Shown piece after piece: positions 1 through 9,497 of a DNA stretch of 64,000 nt (positions are counted from its first letter, which is position 1; each line of letters starts with the position of its first letter). Below the pieces are notes generated by a model. The model did no database searches. It was not told the origin of the DNA and saw only the letters and a program-made list of their open reading frames with translations. The stretch covers positions 136,303-200,302 of the forward strand of contig CAZGJN010000003.1 in assembly GCA_964526645.1 (NCBI GenBank). The letters run 5' to 3'. The position numbers were made by a program, and so were the translations under genes. The DNA comes from JADJNW01 sp964526645 (lineage in GTDB: Bacteria > Bacteroidota > Bacteroidia > Chitinophagales > Saprospiraceae).

Positions 1-1
1 T

Positions 2-235
2 CTCTCTGTGCACGCACTAGAAAAATTGGTGAGTGACTACAGCGAAAATAAGCCAAAGCCAAAGCCCGCCAATACTTTGTCGGATGATTACAATCAGGTG
101 CAACAGCGGCTGCGCGAATTTTTTGGCACACCACGCATTCAGCTCAAGCTCAAGGAGGCAGGCAAAGGGCAGATTATTATCCCTTTTGACTCTGACGATC
201 AACTCAATTTATTGCTGGATACCTTGGAACCATAG
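2..235 (+). CDS. parB: ParB chromosome-partitioning protein, C-terminal fragment
   Basis: The frame is open to the left edge of the window, so only the C-terminal ~78 residues are present; the GTG at 8 is internal. The visible start (LSVHALEKLV) fits the end of the ParB helix-turn-helix region. It is followed by a charged Lys/Pro linker and a short C-terminal dimerisation segment containing KLKEAGKGQIIIPF. ParB binds centromere-like parS sites and, as a CTP-dependent clamp, works with ParA in chromosome segregation; this is family knowledge. The DUF5683 gene 42 bp downstream is the usual neighbour of parAB in Bacteroidetes and supports the call. The catalytic CTP-binding part lies outside the window. 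Confidence 0.85.
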   Translation, partial: LSVHALEKLVSDYSENKPKPKPANTLSDDYNQVQQRLREFFGTPRIQLKLKEAGKGQIIIPFDSDDQLNLLLDTLEP

Positions 236-277
236 CACCGGAAGACGCGAAACCGGAAAACTTTTCGTTATCGTAGT

Positions 278-871
278 ATGAATAGCTGGATCGTCATTGG
301 GATTTTATGTTGCTTGGGATTTAACGGCGTGGCACAGGAGGCGCAAGATAGCCTTGTGACAGCGAATGACTCCATTCCGCCAGTGCAGAAAAAAGGTTTT
401 TTTCGGTTTAAGGCGGATTACCCAAATCCCAGAAAGGCTGCTATTCTTGCTTTGGCGCTCCCAGGCGCAGGGCAAGTGTACAACAAGCAGTATTGGAAAG
501 TGCCCGTCGTATATGGCGGCATGTACCTCTTGGTGCGAGCCATTGATTTGAATACCAAAGAATATAATCGCTTCAAAACAGCACTCATTAAGAAAACAAA
601 CGACGAAACCCACGAATTCACTGGTACGCGTTACGACAATACGAATACGCTTCGGATTATCCGTGATGGCTACGATAAAAACCGCCAGCTATCCTACATT
701 GGTTTGGTAGCAGTGTATTTATTACAATCGGTTGACGCTTACGTTTTTGCACATTTGAAATCATTCGATATAAGTGAAGACCTGAGCCTTCAGATCGCTC
801 CTCAAATGCAACTGGATGTAATTCGACAACAGCCTTCGCCCGCGATTGGACTTACCTTTCGAGTGAAATAG
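278..871 (+). CDS. DUF5683 family membrane-associated protein
   Basis: A 197-residue protein with an N-terminal signal peptide ending near VAQEAQDS (about residue 19) and a conserved core. The core begins PNPRKAAILALALPGAGQVYN, with hydrophobic segments around 53–85, and ends with a helix around residues 145–165 (SYIGLVAVYLLQSVDAYV). The core matches the DUF5683 family, a Bacteroidetes protein of unknown function encoded between parB and dapB. The gene follows parB by 42 bp in the same direction and is probably co-transcribed. No catalytic motif is visible. An envelope-associated role coordinated with chromosome segregation is only an inference from gene order. Confidence 0.8.
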   Translation: MNSWIVIGILCCLGFNGVAQEAQDSLVTANDSIPPVQKKGFFRFKADYPNPRKAAILALALPGAGQVYNKQYWKVPVVYGGMYLLVRAIDLNTKEYNRFKTALIKKTNDETHEFTGTRYDNTNTLRIIRDGYDKNRQLSYIGLVAVYLLQSVDAYVFAHLKSFDISEDLSLQIAPQMQLDVIRQQPSPAIGLTFRVK

Positions 872-886
872 TTCAGTGCCAAGTAT

Positions 887-2368
887 TTAGATTTTTGGCA
901 TTTTGTTAAACCAGGGCTGTGCTTGCTCTAATTGGCTTGCTAATTGGAATAAAATATCCTCTCGCCCTATGGCTGCTGTAAACATCGTACCCACAGGCAA
1001 ATCATCGGGTGTCCAGTATAAAGGCACAGACATAGACGGCTGCCCCGTCATATTGGCGATGGGTGTGTAGGGGATGTATGAAAACGTTTTTTCTGCCAAA
1101 GGCGCAAGCGATGCTTTTAAGAGACTTCCCAGTCCCAGGGCATTAACGATGTTTAAAAAAGACTTTTCGGCAATGGAAGGCTGAAGCGCTCCAATTTCAA
1201 AAGGCGGCATGGACAGGGTAGGGGTGAGAAGCAAATCATAGTTTTGATGAAAAACGCCCGCACGCCGTGCAATTTTGTTCCATTTCCGTTTTTGCAAGGC
1301 AAAGTCTCTGGCAGAAAAGGTCTTGCCGAGCAAGCCCAGCGAGTAGGTTGCTATTTCCAAATCAGCCGGACGAACCCTTCTGCCTAAGTGCTGCGCCATT
1401 TCTGCCATGTCTGCCGCTACTTCCGCTGCGACCATCGTCAGAAAGACCTCTGTCAAATCCTCCTTTTCAAAAGGCAAAGGCACTTCTTCCACTTGATGTC
1501 CTAAATTTTCCAGGAGTTTGATGCTGTGCTCCACTGCTTTGATACATTCCGGATGCACTTCGTGCCCCAAAACATGTTTTGTCGAAAATCCAACCTTCAG
1601 TGATGCAGGCAAGCTTTGAATTACTTGCAAATAGGACCTTTCAGGGGGCATAGTCAGGTACAAATCTCCGGGGGCATTCCCTTGAAGGAGGTCTAAAAAC
1701 GCCGCACTATCACGTACAGAACGACTCACACAGTTTTCTACCACAGCGCCGCTCCACCATTCGCCCAATTCATTGCCCAGCGACACTCTTCCTCGGCTGG
1801 GCTTGATGCCGAATAAGCCACAATTGGCTGCCGGGATACGGATAGAGCCACCGCCATCACTGGCTGTAGCAATGGGCGTAATGCCTGCTGCCACCCCCGC
1901 TGCCGAACCACCACTGGACCCTCCCGCCGTACACTTTGTATTCCAGGGATTGCGTGTGGACCCGAAATATTGGGGCTCTGTGTAAGGGGTTAATCCTAAT
2001 TCGGGCGTATTACTTCTCCCCAAAAAACAGAGTCCTCCTTTCCGAAATTTTTCTACAATAAGGCTGCTTTCTTGTGAAATATAATTTTGTAACGCTTTGC
2101 TGCCGCGCCGCAGGGGCTCCCCTTGAATGTGGATGCCAATTTCCTTGATCAGCAAGGGGACACCAGCAAAAGGCGCATTTAAATCTGTGTTGGTTGCCAT
2201 TTCCTTCGCCCGATCGTACATTTTGTGAACAATAGCATTGATGACAGGATTGACCGCTTCGGCCCTTGCGATGGCAATTTCGAGTATTTCAAGGGCAGTG
2301 ATTTGTTTTGTCCTTACTAATTCAGATATACCGAGGGCATCGTATTGGCGATATTCTTCAAAAGTCAT
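887..2368 (-). CDS. Amidase-signature family amidase
   Basis: A 493-residue amidase-signature enzyme that hydrolyses carboxamides with a Ser-cisSer-Lys triad. The catalytic Lys is K75 in GVPLLIKE. The glycine/serine loop AGGSSGGSAAG (148–158) supplies the cis-Ser, and the nucleophile is S175 in SDGGGSIRIPA. The length fits stand-alone amidases of the FAAH or 6-aminohexanoate-hydrolase type. There is no GatB or GatC gene nearby, so a GatA role in tRNA amidation is unlikely. No signal peptide is visible, suggesting a cytoplasmic enzyme; the substrate cannot be told. It is divergent from the PLP decarboxylase at 2520, and a TACCTTTG −7 element lies 51 bp upstream of its start. Confidence 0.88.
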   Translation of the reverse strand: MTFEEYRQYDALGISELVRTKQITALEILEIAIARAEAVNPVINAIVHKMYDRAKEMATNTDLNAPFAGVPLLIKEIGIHIQGEPLRRGSKALQNYISQESSLIVEKFRKGGLCFLGRSNTPELGLTPYTEPQYFGSTRNPWNTKCTAGGSSGGSAAGVAAGITPIATASDGGGSIRIPAANCGLFGIKPSRGRVSLGNELGEWWSGAVVENCVSRSVRDSAAFLDLLQGNAPGDLYLTMPPERSYLQVIQSLPASLKVGFSTKHVLGHEVHPECIKAVEHSIKLLENLGHQVEEVPLPFEKEDLTEVFLTMVAAEVAADMAEMAQHLGRRVRPADLEIATYSLGLLGKTFSARDFALQKRKWNKIARRAGVFHQNYDLLLTPTLSMPPFEIGALQPSIAEKSFLNIVNALGLGSLLKASLAPLAEKTFSYIPYTPIANMTGQPSMSVPLYWTPDDLPVGTMFTAAIGREDILFQLASQLEQAQPWFNKMPKI

Positions 2369-2418
2369 AATTTGTCAGAAAGATTAAAAAGTGGACAGGA
2401 GATTCTTGCTATATTGTC

Positions 2419-2426
2419 CAAAGGTA
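2419..2426 (-). promoter_or_regulatory. Candidate −7 element (TACCTTTG) for the amidase gene
   Basis: On the minus strand these bases read TACCTTTG, an exact match to the Bacteroidetes −7 consensus TAnnTTTG. It is 51 bp from the amidase start. A possible −33 TTTG lies 23 bp further upstream, longer than the usual ~19–20 spacer, so the call is tentative. Confidence 0.4.
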
Positions 2427-2519
2427 GGATTTATCTACAAAAGTAATTGCAAAATTTTATTTGGTTTTTAATGATTTTTGTTTTAAAAATTAAAATCAGG
2501 TTTAAAAAATACGGAGACA

Positions 2520-3953
2520 ATGGATATTTTAGAACATGCTTTTGATGCGGAAACTTTTCGGCAGCAGGGGCATCAATTAATTGATTTACTGGCAGATTAT
2601 CTGCACCGTGCCCGTACAGATCGCAGTTCAAAAGTTATACACTGGCAGGCTCCGCAGACAGAATGGAGCGATTGGGAAGCTGATTTTCAGCAGCATCAGG
2701 GCAAACCAGTATTTGAACTATTTGAAGCGGTTTTAAAAAGGTCTATTCATTTGCATCAACCAAAATATGCAGGACACCAGATCAGTCCGCCAGTGCCCAT
2801 TGCTGCTTTAGCAGGGTTAGTGGATAATTTTTTAAATAATGGCATGGGTGTCTATGAAATGGGGGTGGCTGGTACGGCTATAGAACAACTGGTCGTAAAA
2901 ATTACTGCCAAACAAATGGGTTTTGGTGAAGATGCCGGAGGTGTACTCACTTCGGGAGGGTCCTTAGCCAATCTGACTGCGCTTTTGGCAGCGCGTAGCA
3001 ACAAAGCAACTACAAATGTCTGGCAGGAGGGAAACCCCCGCCAACTGGCTTTATTGGTATCTGAAGAGGCGCACTATTGTGTGGATCGAGCGGTGCGCAT
3101 CATGGGTTGGGGCGAGGCCGGTATTGTGAAAGTACCAGTAAATGAGCAGTTTCAAATGCGGGCAGACTTGCTGGAGGCTTGCCTTTTGGGTGCCAAAAAC
3201 GAAGGAAAAGAAGTAATAGCCGTGGTAGGCAGCGCTTGTTCTACTGCAACGGGGTCTTTCGATGATTTGCTGGCAATCGCTGATTTTTGCGACAAGCACC
3301 AACTTTGGTTTCATGTGGATGGCGCACACGGCGGGGCTACGGTCTTTTCTAACCAATACAAGCACCTGGTGAAAGGTATAGATCGGGCGGACTCCGTGGC
3401 CATGGATTATCACAAAATGTTACTCACGCCTGCTATTGCTACAGCTTTGATTTTCAAAAACAGCCGAGAAGCTTATCGCACTTTCAGCCAAAAAGCCCAA
3501 TACCTGTGGAGCCAGGCAGAGGAAGAGGAATGGTTTAACCTCGCCAAACGCACTTTTGAATGCACCAAGCTAATGATGGGGCTGAAGGTGTATGGCATTA
3601 TACGAAGCTATGGCTTGGAAGTGTTTGATGCTTTTGTGACTCGGATGTATGACCTCGGCAGGCAGTTTGCTGCGAGCATTCAATCGAGAGAAAATTGGGA
3701 ATTGGCAGTCACGCCAGCGTGCAATATTGTCTGTTTTCGGTATCAGCCGCAGGGCTTATCAACGGAAGCAGCGGATCAATTGAATGAGCGCATTCTTCAG
3801 CAAATAATAGAGGAAGGTGTATTTTACCTTGTCAAAACGAGATTGCGCCATAAAACCTGGCTACGCACTACGCTGACCAATCCATTTACAACAGAGGCAG
3901 ATCTCCTTTCGCTTTTAAGCAAAGTGGAAAGCCTTGCCTTGCAAAAGGTGTAA
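2520..3953 (+). CDS. PLP-dependent amino acid decarboxylase (group II)
   Basis: A 477-residue group II pyridoxal-phosphate decarboxylase, the family of glutamate, aromatic-amino-acid and diaminobutyrate decarboxylases. The PLP Schiff-base lysine is K299 in DYHKMLLTP. The pyridine-nitrogen aspartate is D267 in HVDGAHGG, and the ring-stacking histidine is H185 in SEEAHYC. The phosphate-binding TSGGSLANL is at 144–152. The short N-terminal arm (PKYAGHQISPPVP) resembles the substrate loop of aromatic/diaminobutyrate enzymes. Substrate specificity cannot be decided from sequence alone. It is divergent from the amidase and convergent with rsmE, with 6 bp between the stop codons. Confidence 0.88.
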   Translation: MDILEHAFDAETFRQQGHQLIDLLADYLHRARTDRSSKVIHWQAPQTEWSDWEADFQQHQGKPVFELFEAVLKRSIHLHQPKYAGHQISPPVPIAALAGLVDNFLNNGMGVYEMGVAGTAIEQLVVKITAKQMGFGEDAGGVLTSGGSLANLTALLAARSNKATTNVWQEGNPRQLALLVSEEAHYCVDRAVRIMGWGEAGIVKVPVNEQFQMRADLLEACLLGAKNEGKEVIAVVGSACSTATGSFDDLLAIADFCDKHQLWFHVDGAHGGATVFSNQYKHLVKGIDRADSVAMDYHKMLLTPAIATALIFKNSREAYRTFSQKAQYLWSQAEEEEWFNLAKRTFECTKLMMGLKVYGIIRSYGLEVFDAFVTRMYDLGRQFAASIQSRENWELAVTPACNIVCFRYQPQGLSTEAADQLNERILQQIIEEGVFYLVKTRLRHKTWLRTTLTNPFTTEADLLSLLSKVESLALQKV

Positions 3954-3959
3954 CAAAAA

Positions 3960-4661
3960 CTACTCATTCATTAAATTTATAATATGACAAGCAGCAACAC
4001 CAGCGGTTTCTGTGCGCAAGCGGCTTTTGCCAAGGCTCACGGGCTGGTAGCCATTTTCCTGGGCTAATTGGATTTCTCTTGCTGTGAAATCTCCCTCAGG
4101 ACCGATGAGCACCACTGCATTTTGTGCTTTCAGACAGATGTCTTTCAGGTGAGCAGGGTGGTGTTCATTCACATAGGCAATGAATTTTTGGCTGTCAGCA
4201 GCTTGTGAAATGAACTTTTCGAGCGGGATCAATTCCTGAATACTGGGAAGCGAAGCCTTCAGGGATTGTTTCATGGCAGCGATGGCTATTTTTTCCAAGC
4301 GATCCGTCCTGACGACTTTCCGTTCGGAGCGCTCACAGAGAATGGGCGTGATACTGTCAATGCCGATTTCGGTAGCTTTTTCTACGAACCATTCGAGGCG
4401 GTCCATATTTTTGGTGGGAGCAATAGCAATTTGTAAATAAAAAGGTCGCTTGTGTTCGGCATCCCATTCCTTATTGATTTGCAAGGTGCAGCTGTGTTTG
4501 GTTGTTTCGATGATGCCTCCCTCGTAAAATTTGCCCTTGCCATCCGTGAAAGTCAGGTTATCGCCTGTCTTTTTTCGCAATACCTGTGTGCAATGATGGG
4601 CTTCTTCCCCTTCTAAAAAAGCCAGCTTGCCATTGATTTGAGTTGTATAGAACAGATACAT
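3960..4661 (-). CDS. rsmE: 16S rRNA (uracil-1498-N3)-methyltransferase
   Basis: A 233-residue SPOUT methyltransferase that methylates N3 of U1498 in 16S rRNA using S-adenosylmethionine. The N-terminal PUA-like domain covers residues 1–70 and contains the conserved EEAHHCTQVLRKKTGD. The C-terminal trefoil knot carries LIGPEGDF (185–192) and LGKSRLRTETA (210–220), which are diagnostic of RsmE. Length is normal. It lies just upstream of the LptD-like gene's 3' end region, separated by a dispersed palindromic repeat, and is transcribed opposite to the decarboxylase. It is a housekeeping gene with no oddities. Confidence 0.95.
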   Translation of the reverse strand: MYLFYTTQINGKLAFLEGEEAHHCTQVLRKKTGDNLTFTDGKGKFYEGGIIETTKHSCTLQINKEWDAEHKRPFYLQIAIAPTKNMDRLEWFVEKATEIGIDSITPILCERSERKVVRTDRLEKIAIAAMKQSLKASLPSIQELIPLEKFISQAADSQKFIAYVNEHHPAHLKDICLKAQNAVVLIGPEGDFTAREIQLAQENGYQPVSLGKSRLRTETAGVAACHIINLMNE

Positions 4662-4702
4662 ATCGCCCCAGGTTTTTCCTAAATTTCAAATGAGAAAGTT
4701 TG

Positions 4703-4747
4703 CTTTTCAGATCTCGCAAATCTTAAAGATTTACGAAATCGCACTCA
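4703..4747. repeat. Dispersed palindromic repeat, copy A
   Basis: About 45 bp starting CTTTTCAGAT and ending CACTCA, located between the start of rsmE and the stop of the LptD-like gene. It contains the palindrome AAATCTT-A-AAGATTT, and outer arms GATCTCG/CGAAATC that pair with one mismatch. It matches copy B (26845–26889) at 34 of the first 38 positions, and copy C (28984–29028) less well. Confidence 0.6.
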
Positions 4748-4758
4748 CCTTTTTTGCA

Positions 4759-7539
4759 TCATCGAAAAGCATTGATACCATCCACATTGTTGCGCTGGTA
4801 GGGAATTCGCAAAAAGCCCAGTGTACCTGGTTTTACCTGTATAAAAAAGCTGTAAACACTTCTTGTTGGTTGCCAACTCATGCCCATCTCCCAGCAGTGC
4901 AAGTCGCGGGAGAAAGAAATGGAAGGATAGGAAAAATCCTTCAACAAAAAGTCGTAGCCAAAATTGCCGATACCGATGCGCCAGTTTTTGGTCAGTTGGA
5001 TATTACCTTGGACATTGAGAGAATTATAAGAAATCATAAAGGTATCCTTGCCGGTCTGATTGCTTGGCATCCAGCCAAAGGTAAAGTTATGATTGATGCT
5101 AAAGTTTTCGAATAAACTGAGAAAATCCTCTTCTTTGTTGGCATTTTGCTGGGGTTGGTTGCGCAAGTCTTCTACCACTGCTTCTTCCTGCCCCAAAAAC
5201 AATGCCCGTATTTTACCAACTGTAAGCCCCGTTGTCAGGTTGAATTGAGCACTCTGGAATCTCACCAACTTCCCTTCTTCGCGCCAAGCGGTTTTATTTA
5301 CCCTCACAAAACTTCTGTTATTGCCTACTACTTTTTCTTCCAGAATGTAAGGATCAAACACCACCCTGGAGGTGATAGTGGTAGCCCCTTTGAAAAAGCG
5401 AGCCGTTGCATTCATGCTGATTTGGCTCCACTTCAGCGAGTCGGCAGAGAAATTATACGAACCGTTGATGTTTAAATTGTCAATCAGCTTGATTTTTCGA
5501 TCCACCGTATCTTTTCGAGCGCGAATTTTAGCTTCAAAAATATTATTGATACCGTAATTGAAGGACATCTGCTGCCCGCTTTGGGGCGGCTGCCCGTACA
5601 CCCCATCTCTGAAGATAGAATACGCCTGCCGTTGGTCAGGAAAACGCAAATCGGTTTGTACCGAATCAATGTAATTCAAATAACTGGGTGCAAAGCTCAG
5701 TGAAGTACCCACTTTGGCTACATGGCGCAAGCCGCGCAACCAGCCCTTTCTAAATTGGATTGTACCGAAAAGGTTGGTATTCAGCCCAATGCTGGCGGAA
5801 AAGGTTCGGAAGGATTTAAAGCCAAACTGGCGAATATCATTGACCGTGCCGAAGGCAGTTGTATCCGATTCAAAACGGACCTCTGTGCTATCGGCATTGA
5901 AGATCGTATCAATTTTGATGGTAGGCGTGGGATCGAATTCACGCTGCAAGGAGTTGAAATACCACACTTCTCTGTAATCAATGGCAGGGTTGAGGTTAAA
6001 ATATTTGAATAACTTGAAAGACGTACCGCTATTGGCGCTGTGTCGTACGCCGTACTGGGCATCTTCAAACATTTTTTTGGTCAAAAAAGTAGAATCCGTT
6101 GCCTTGAAGGTATTCTGGGCCTCACCCACATAGCGCAAAGTGATGGTTTCATACCATTTTTCTCGCCCTGTGCGCTCTTTGCGTTTGAAGGGGTAGAGCG
6201 TTTGGGTTTGGAATTGCATGTTAGGAAAGGTAATGTTGATAGCTTCGGTGCGGGAGTTTTGGGAGTGATTGAACGATGCAGAAAAACTAATGGGCTTGTC
6301 TTGCCATATTTTATTGAAAGAAAAATTGGAGTTCAATTGATTTTGGAGTACGTTCCTGGCATCGTTGAAAACTCTTTGCTGGAAATTGTTGGTTTGAATA
6401 TTGATGCGCCCACCGATTATGACAGAAGGGTGTGCAGAGCGATCCTGATTGTGCGACCATTCCAATCGAAAGGCATTAGAGCGACTGACTTTGCCGGTTT
6501 CAAAGTTCTCCGTTTCTCTTGAATCAAAACCCAAATTAAAACTTCCGTTGTATTTGTAGCGCTTTCGGTACTGCGAGGTAGCCTGCACCCCAAAGGTTCC
6601 TTTCAAATAAATATCCGTGGTAAGCGAAAGGTTAAAATTATCGCCCAGCGGAAAAAACCAACCCACCTGGCGCAGGCCAAAGCCCCACTGTTCAGAGTAC
6701 TCATAGTCACTCGGAAAAAGCAACCCCGTTTGCCGCCCTTTTGAAAGTGGAAAAAAACCAAAAGGCAACCAAACCGGCGTGGGAACACCCATAATTTCAA
6801 GATTGGAAGGACCTACCACCACCAATTTATCGGGTATGACTTTTTGCCGGTTACTCCTGATCCCAAAGTGAGGCTCCGGATGGGTGCAAGTCGTAAAAAT
6901 AGCATTTTCATTATAGACAATATTGGTTTTGGAGGTATCCTGCTGGAAGGTGACAAACTTAGCTTGCGAACCTTTTACGATCACATCGCTTTGGGTGGTC
7001 GTTACGTCGTACACTTTTCCTTTCTGGGTTTTAAAATTATAGCGCATACTATCTGCATTAAAAACCTGGTCCTCGTTTTTGAATTCGGGAACGCCAGCTA
7101 TGCTGCCGGTACTATCGGGGTAAGCCATAGCAAAAGCGGTGTTACTTTCCCAATCAAATACGATATAACCTGCTTTCACAGAGATAGTTGTATAATTTAC
7201 GAAAGCATCGCCGTAGAGGTGAATGCGCCGGTTTTTGATGTCGTAGTGCATAGAATCTTTAGCCCCGTAGTCCACTTGTGCATCCAGCGAATCTTTGGAA
7301 TACTTGACATCCGCCAGGCTAAACGAAAGACTGTCTTTGCCACCGCGTGGAAGGGTATCACCCGCAGTAGGAAGGGTGCGAAAAGGCGCTCGCTGTGCAG
7401 CTGAAGAAACTGCCAGAAAAAGCGTGAAAAAAACAAAGGCGAAGCGTAATATTGCTTTCAAGTAATTAATTTTGTACACTATATGCTGCCCATGAAGGGG
7501 TGAAATATATGAAAATACACATTTAAAGCGTTTTCCCAA
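4759..7539 (-). CDS. LptD-like outer-membrane LPS assembly protein
   Basis: A 926-residue outer-membrane protein of the Bacteroidetes LptD/OstA-like type, which inserts lipopolysaccharide into the outer leaflet. The N-terminal part contains a hydrophobic signal segment (about residues 25–48, ending SSAAQ). It is followed by an OstA/LptA-like beta domain around 90–250 (MHYDIKNRRIHLYGDAFVNY, NADSMRYNFKTQKGKVYDV). The long remainder, 270–926, is rich in alternating aromatic strands of a beta-barrel. The ATG at 7539 leaves an unusually long pre-signal stretch. A GTG at residue 21 (near 7479) would give a more normal signal peptide, so the start is uncertain. It is divergent from the cell-wall amidase 22 bp away. 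Confidence 0.82.
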   Translation of the reverse strand: MGKRFKCVFSYISPLHGQHIVYKINYLKAILRFAFVFFTLFLAVSSAAQRAPFRTLPTAGDTLPRGGKDSLSFSLADVKYSKDSLDAQVDYGAKDSMHYDIKNRRIHLYGDAFVNYTTISVKAGYIVFDWESNTAFAMAYPDSTGSIAGVPEFKNEDQVFNADSMRYNFKTQKGKVYDVTTTQSDVIVKGSQAKFVTFQQDTSKTNIVYNENAIFTTCTHPEPHFGIRSNRQKVIPDKLVVVGPSNLEIMGVPTPVWLPFGFFPLSKGRQTGLLFPSDYEYSEQWGFGLRQVGWFFPLGDNFNLSLTTDIYLKGTFGVQATSQYRKRYKYNGSFNLGFDSRETENFETGKVSRSNAFRLEWSHNQDRSAHPSVIIGGRINIQTNNFQQRVFNDARNVLQNQLNSNFSFNKIWQDKPISFSASFNHSQNSRTEAINITFPNMQFQTQTLYPFKRKERTGREKWYETITLRYVGEAQNTFKATDSTFLTKKMFEDAQYGVRHSANSGTSFKLFKYFNLNPAIDYREVWYFNSLQREFDPTPTIKIDTIFNADSTEVRFESDTTAFGTVNDIRQFGFKSFRTFSASIGLNTNLFGTIQFRKGWLRGLRHVAKVGTSLSFAPSYLNYIDSVQTDLRFPDQRQAYSIFRDGVYGQPPQSGQQMSFNYGINNIFEAKIRARKDTVDRKIKLIDNLNINGSYNFSADSLKWSQISMNATARFFKGATTITSRVVFDPYILEEKVVGNNRSFVRVNKTAWREEGKLVRFQSAQFNLTTGLTVGKIRALFLGQEEAVVEDLRNQPQQNANKEEDFLSLFENFSINHNFTFGWMPSNQTGKDTFMISYNSLNVQGNIQLTKNWRIGIGNFGYDFLLKDFSYPSISFSRDLHCWEMGMSWQPTRSVYSFFIQVKPGTLGFLRIPYQRNNVDGINAFR

Positions 7540-7561
7540 AACATATCATTTCAGCATAACT

Positions 7562-8968
7562 ATGATGATTACGACAACCTTAGTTGCTTTACAAACGTTT
7601 GTCCTGAGCCTTTTGCCAAGCCCTGCTCGCGGGTTTAACACTTCTTTAATGCCACCTGCTCAAATGGACAAACGCCCCGTTTTTGATCCCATTTCCGCGC
7701 AAGGTGATAAAAATTATCATCAGGTGCTTGTTACGGCGAGCAAAGTTATCAAACAAAAAAAATTTGTCGAAAAAGATTATCGAATAAAAACAGTTGTGAT
7801 TGATCCTGGACACGGCGGCCACGACCCCGGCTGCTTGGGCAGTGTTTCTCAGGAGAAACACATTGCACTGGCAATTGGCAAAAAAATATCGGCAGCGATC
7901 TCAGCACAATTCCCTGATATCAAAGTAATTATGACTCGTGAAACCGACGAGTTTATTCCACTCCATGAAAGAGCAGCCATTGCCAATCGCAATAACGCCG
8001 ACCTTTTTATCTCTATTCATTGCAATTTTATGCCGGGTAGCAGCGCCACCAAAGGGACAGAAACCTATGTAATGGGCTTGCATACTGCCGAGCAGAACCT
8101 GGAGGTGGCTAAGCGCGAGAATGAATCTATCCTTTTGGAAGAAAATTATGCACAAAACTACGACTTTGATCCCAATTCGCCGGAGGCTCACATCATGCTG
8201 AGTATGTTTCAGCACGCTTTTTTAGAACAGAGCATTTTATTTGCAGAAAAAGTAGAGGAGCACATCAATGTGAGCGCTGGAAGGCGTAGCCGAGGGGTGA
8301 AACAAGCGGGCTTTATGGTGCTTAAAGCTACTACAATGCCGAGTGTATTGGTAGAAACTGGTTTTTTGAGCAATAAGGAAGAAGAAGGTTTTTTGAGTAC
8401 CGCCGAAGGGCAGGCAGCAGTAGCCGACGCTATCTTGCAAGCCTTCTCAGCGTATAAATCTTTGGTGGAAACGGGCAAATCTACTCCTACAGCTAACAAA
8501 GAACCGATACCTGTAAATATGACCCCGAATCACACCGCGAAGCAAACACAATCTACCGCACAAGCGACTGATATTCAAGGCAGTCCAAAGTCAGAAACTT
8601 CAAAGAACAAACCATCTACCACCAATACTAGCGTAAAAACCGAATCTAAAATCATTTCCAGCACACCCCCTGTGGCAGTGTCCGCGGAGCAGGCGACTAT
8701 TATTTTCTGCATACAGCTGGCTGCATCGCCCAAACCCATGGATACCAACCAGTCTAAATGGCGTGACCTGAGCTACCCCATTGATGTGGTAAAAGAAGAT
8801 AATTATTTTAAGTACCAGGCGAGAGGCTTCGCTAACCTCTCGGAGGCGCTCAATGCTAAAGTTTTATTGCAATCGGAGGGATTTCCCGATGCCTTTCTTG
8901 TTGCCTATAAAAATGGTATTAAAATTACAATTGACCAAGCCAAAAAAGAACTGGGCATTCAGTATTAG
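7562..8968 (+). CDS. N-acetylmuramoyl-L-alanine amidase (Amidase_3) with SPOR-like C-terminus
   Basis: A 468-residue zinc amidase that cuts the bond between N-acetylmuramic acid and L-alanine in peptidoglycan. An N-terminal signal segment covers residues 1–24. The Amidase_3 domain (~75–300) shows VVIDPGHGGHDPG with zinc ligand H84, E98 in SQEKH, the third ligand in SIHCNF, and the catalytic glutamate in VLVETGFLSN. A Thr/Lys/Ser-rich linker (~305–370) follows. A C-terminal domain (~375–455) with IQLAASPKPM and FKYQARGF resembles SPOR-type peptidoglycan-binding modules. It acts in the periplasm, probably in cell separation. It is divergent from the LptD-like gene, and a TAATTTTG −7-like element sits about 88 bp upstream. 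Confidence 0.9.
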   Translation: MMITTTLVALQTFVLSLLPSPARGFNTSLMPPAQMDKRPVFDPISAQGDKNYHQVLVTASKVIKQKKFVEKDYRIKTVVIDPGHGGHDPGCLGSVSQEKHIALAIGKKISAAISAQFPDIKVIMTRETDEFIPLHERAAIANRNNADLFISIHCNFMPGSSATKGTETYVMGLHTAEQNLEVAKRENESILLEENYAQNYDFDPNSPEAHIMLSMFQHAFLEQSILFAEKVEEHINVSAGRRSRGVKQAGFMVLKATTMPSVLVETGFLSNKEEEGFLSTAEGQAAVADAILQAFSAYKSLVETGKSTPTANKEPIPVNMTPNHTAKQTQSTAQATDIQGSPKSETSKNKPSTTNTSVKTESKIISSTPPVAVSAEQATIIFCIQLAASPKPMDTNQSKWRDLSYPIDVVKEDNYFKYQARGFANLSEALNAKVLLQSEGFPDAFLVAYKNGIKITIDQAKKELGIQY

Positions 8969-9005
8969 CGGCGATTTGATACTGCAGCCACTGAAAAAAT
9001 GAGCA

Positions 9006-9410
9006 ATGGAAAAAGTAAGAGTAGATAAATGGCTTTGGAGTGTTCGCATTTTTAAAAGCAGAACAATAGCAACCGATATTTGCAAAGCCGGAAAAGTAAA
9101 AGTGAATAACCTGATTATAAAACCTTCCTATTTGATTCAGGAGGGGGATATGCTGACCGTTCGGAAAAATGGATTTGATTTTCAATTCAAAGTCATTAAT
9201 TTGCTTAAAAACAGGGTGAGCGCACCTATCGCTCAAACTTGCTACGAAGACCTGACTCCCGCTGAAGAGCTAAACAAGTACAATAATTGGTTTATTGGTA
9301 AAGGCGGTGCTGAAAAACGCGACAAAGGGGCAGGAAGACCTACCAAAAAAGAAAGAAGGGAAATTGACCGTTTTAAAGATGATTATTTTGATGATGACGC
9401 TTTTGATTAA
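9006..9410 (+). CDS. S4-domain RNA-binding protein, HslR/Hsp15 type
   Basis: A 134-residue protein beginning MEKVRVDKWLWSVRIFKSRT, the hallmark start of Hsp15-type S4 RNA-binding proteins. The S4 fold spans residues 1–65 and the C-terminus is strongly charged, with an acidic end (DDYFDDDAFD). In E. coli, Hsp15 binds stalled 50S subunits carrying nascent chains and helps recycle them; the same role is assumed here by family. The gene is 37 bp after the cell-wall amidase in the same direction and may share its transcript. Length is normal. Confidence 0.88.
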   Translation: MEKVRVDKWLWSVRIFKSRTIATDICKAGKVKVNNLIIKPSYLIQEGDMLTVRKNGFDFQFKVINLLKNRVSAPIAQTCYEDLTPAEELNKYNNWFIGKGGAEKRDKGAGRPTKKERREIDRFKDDYFDDDAFD

Positions 9411-9429
9411 TACGGATATGCTTATCATA

Positions 9430-9474
9430 AAAAATTAGCTGGAGCAGCCACTGTTTGCCAGCCACTACTCCAGC
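9430..9474 (-). terminator. Intrinsic terminator of the repeat protein gene
   Basis: Arms GCTGGAG (9438–9444) and CTCCAGC (9468–9474) form a hairpin. On the minus strand the stem is followed within a few bases by a run of six T's (9431–9436 region), as expected just after the repeat protein's stop at 9498. It lies between convergent genes. Confidence 0.65.
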
Positions 9475-9497
9475 CTTTCATACGACATTCATTGCAT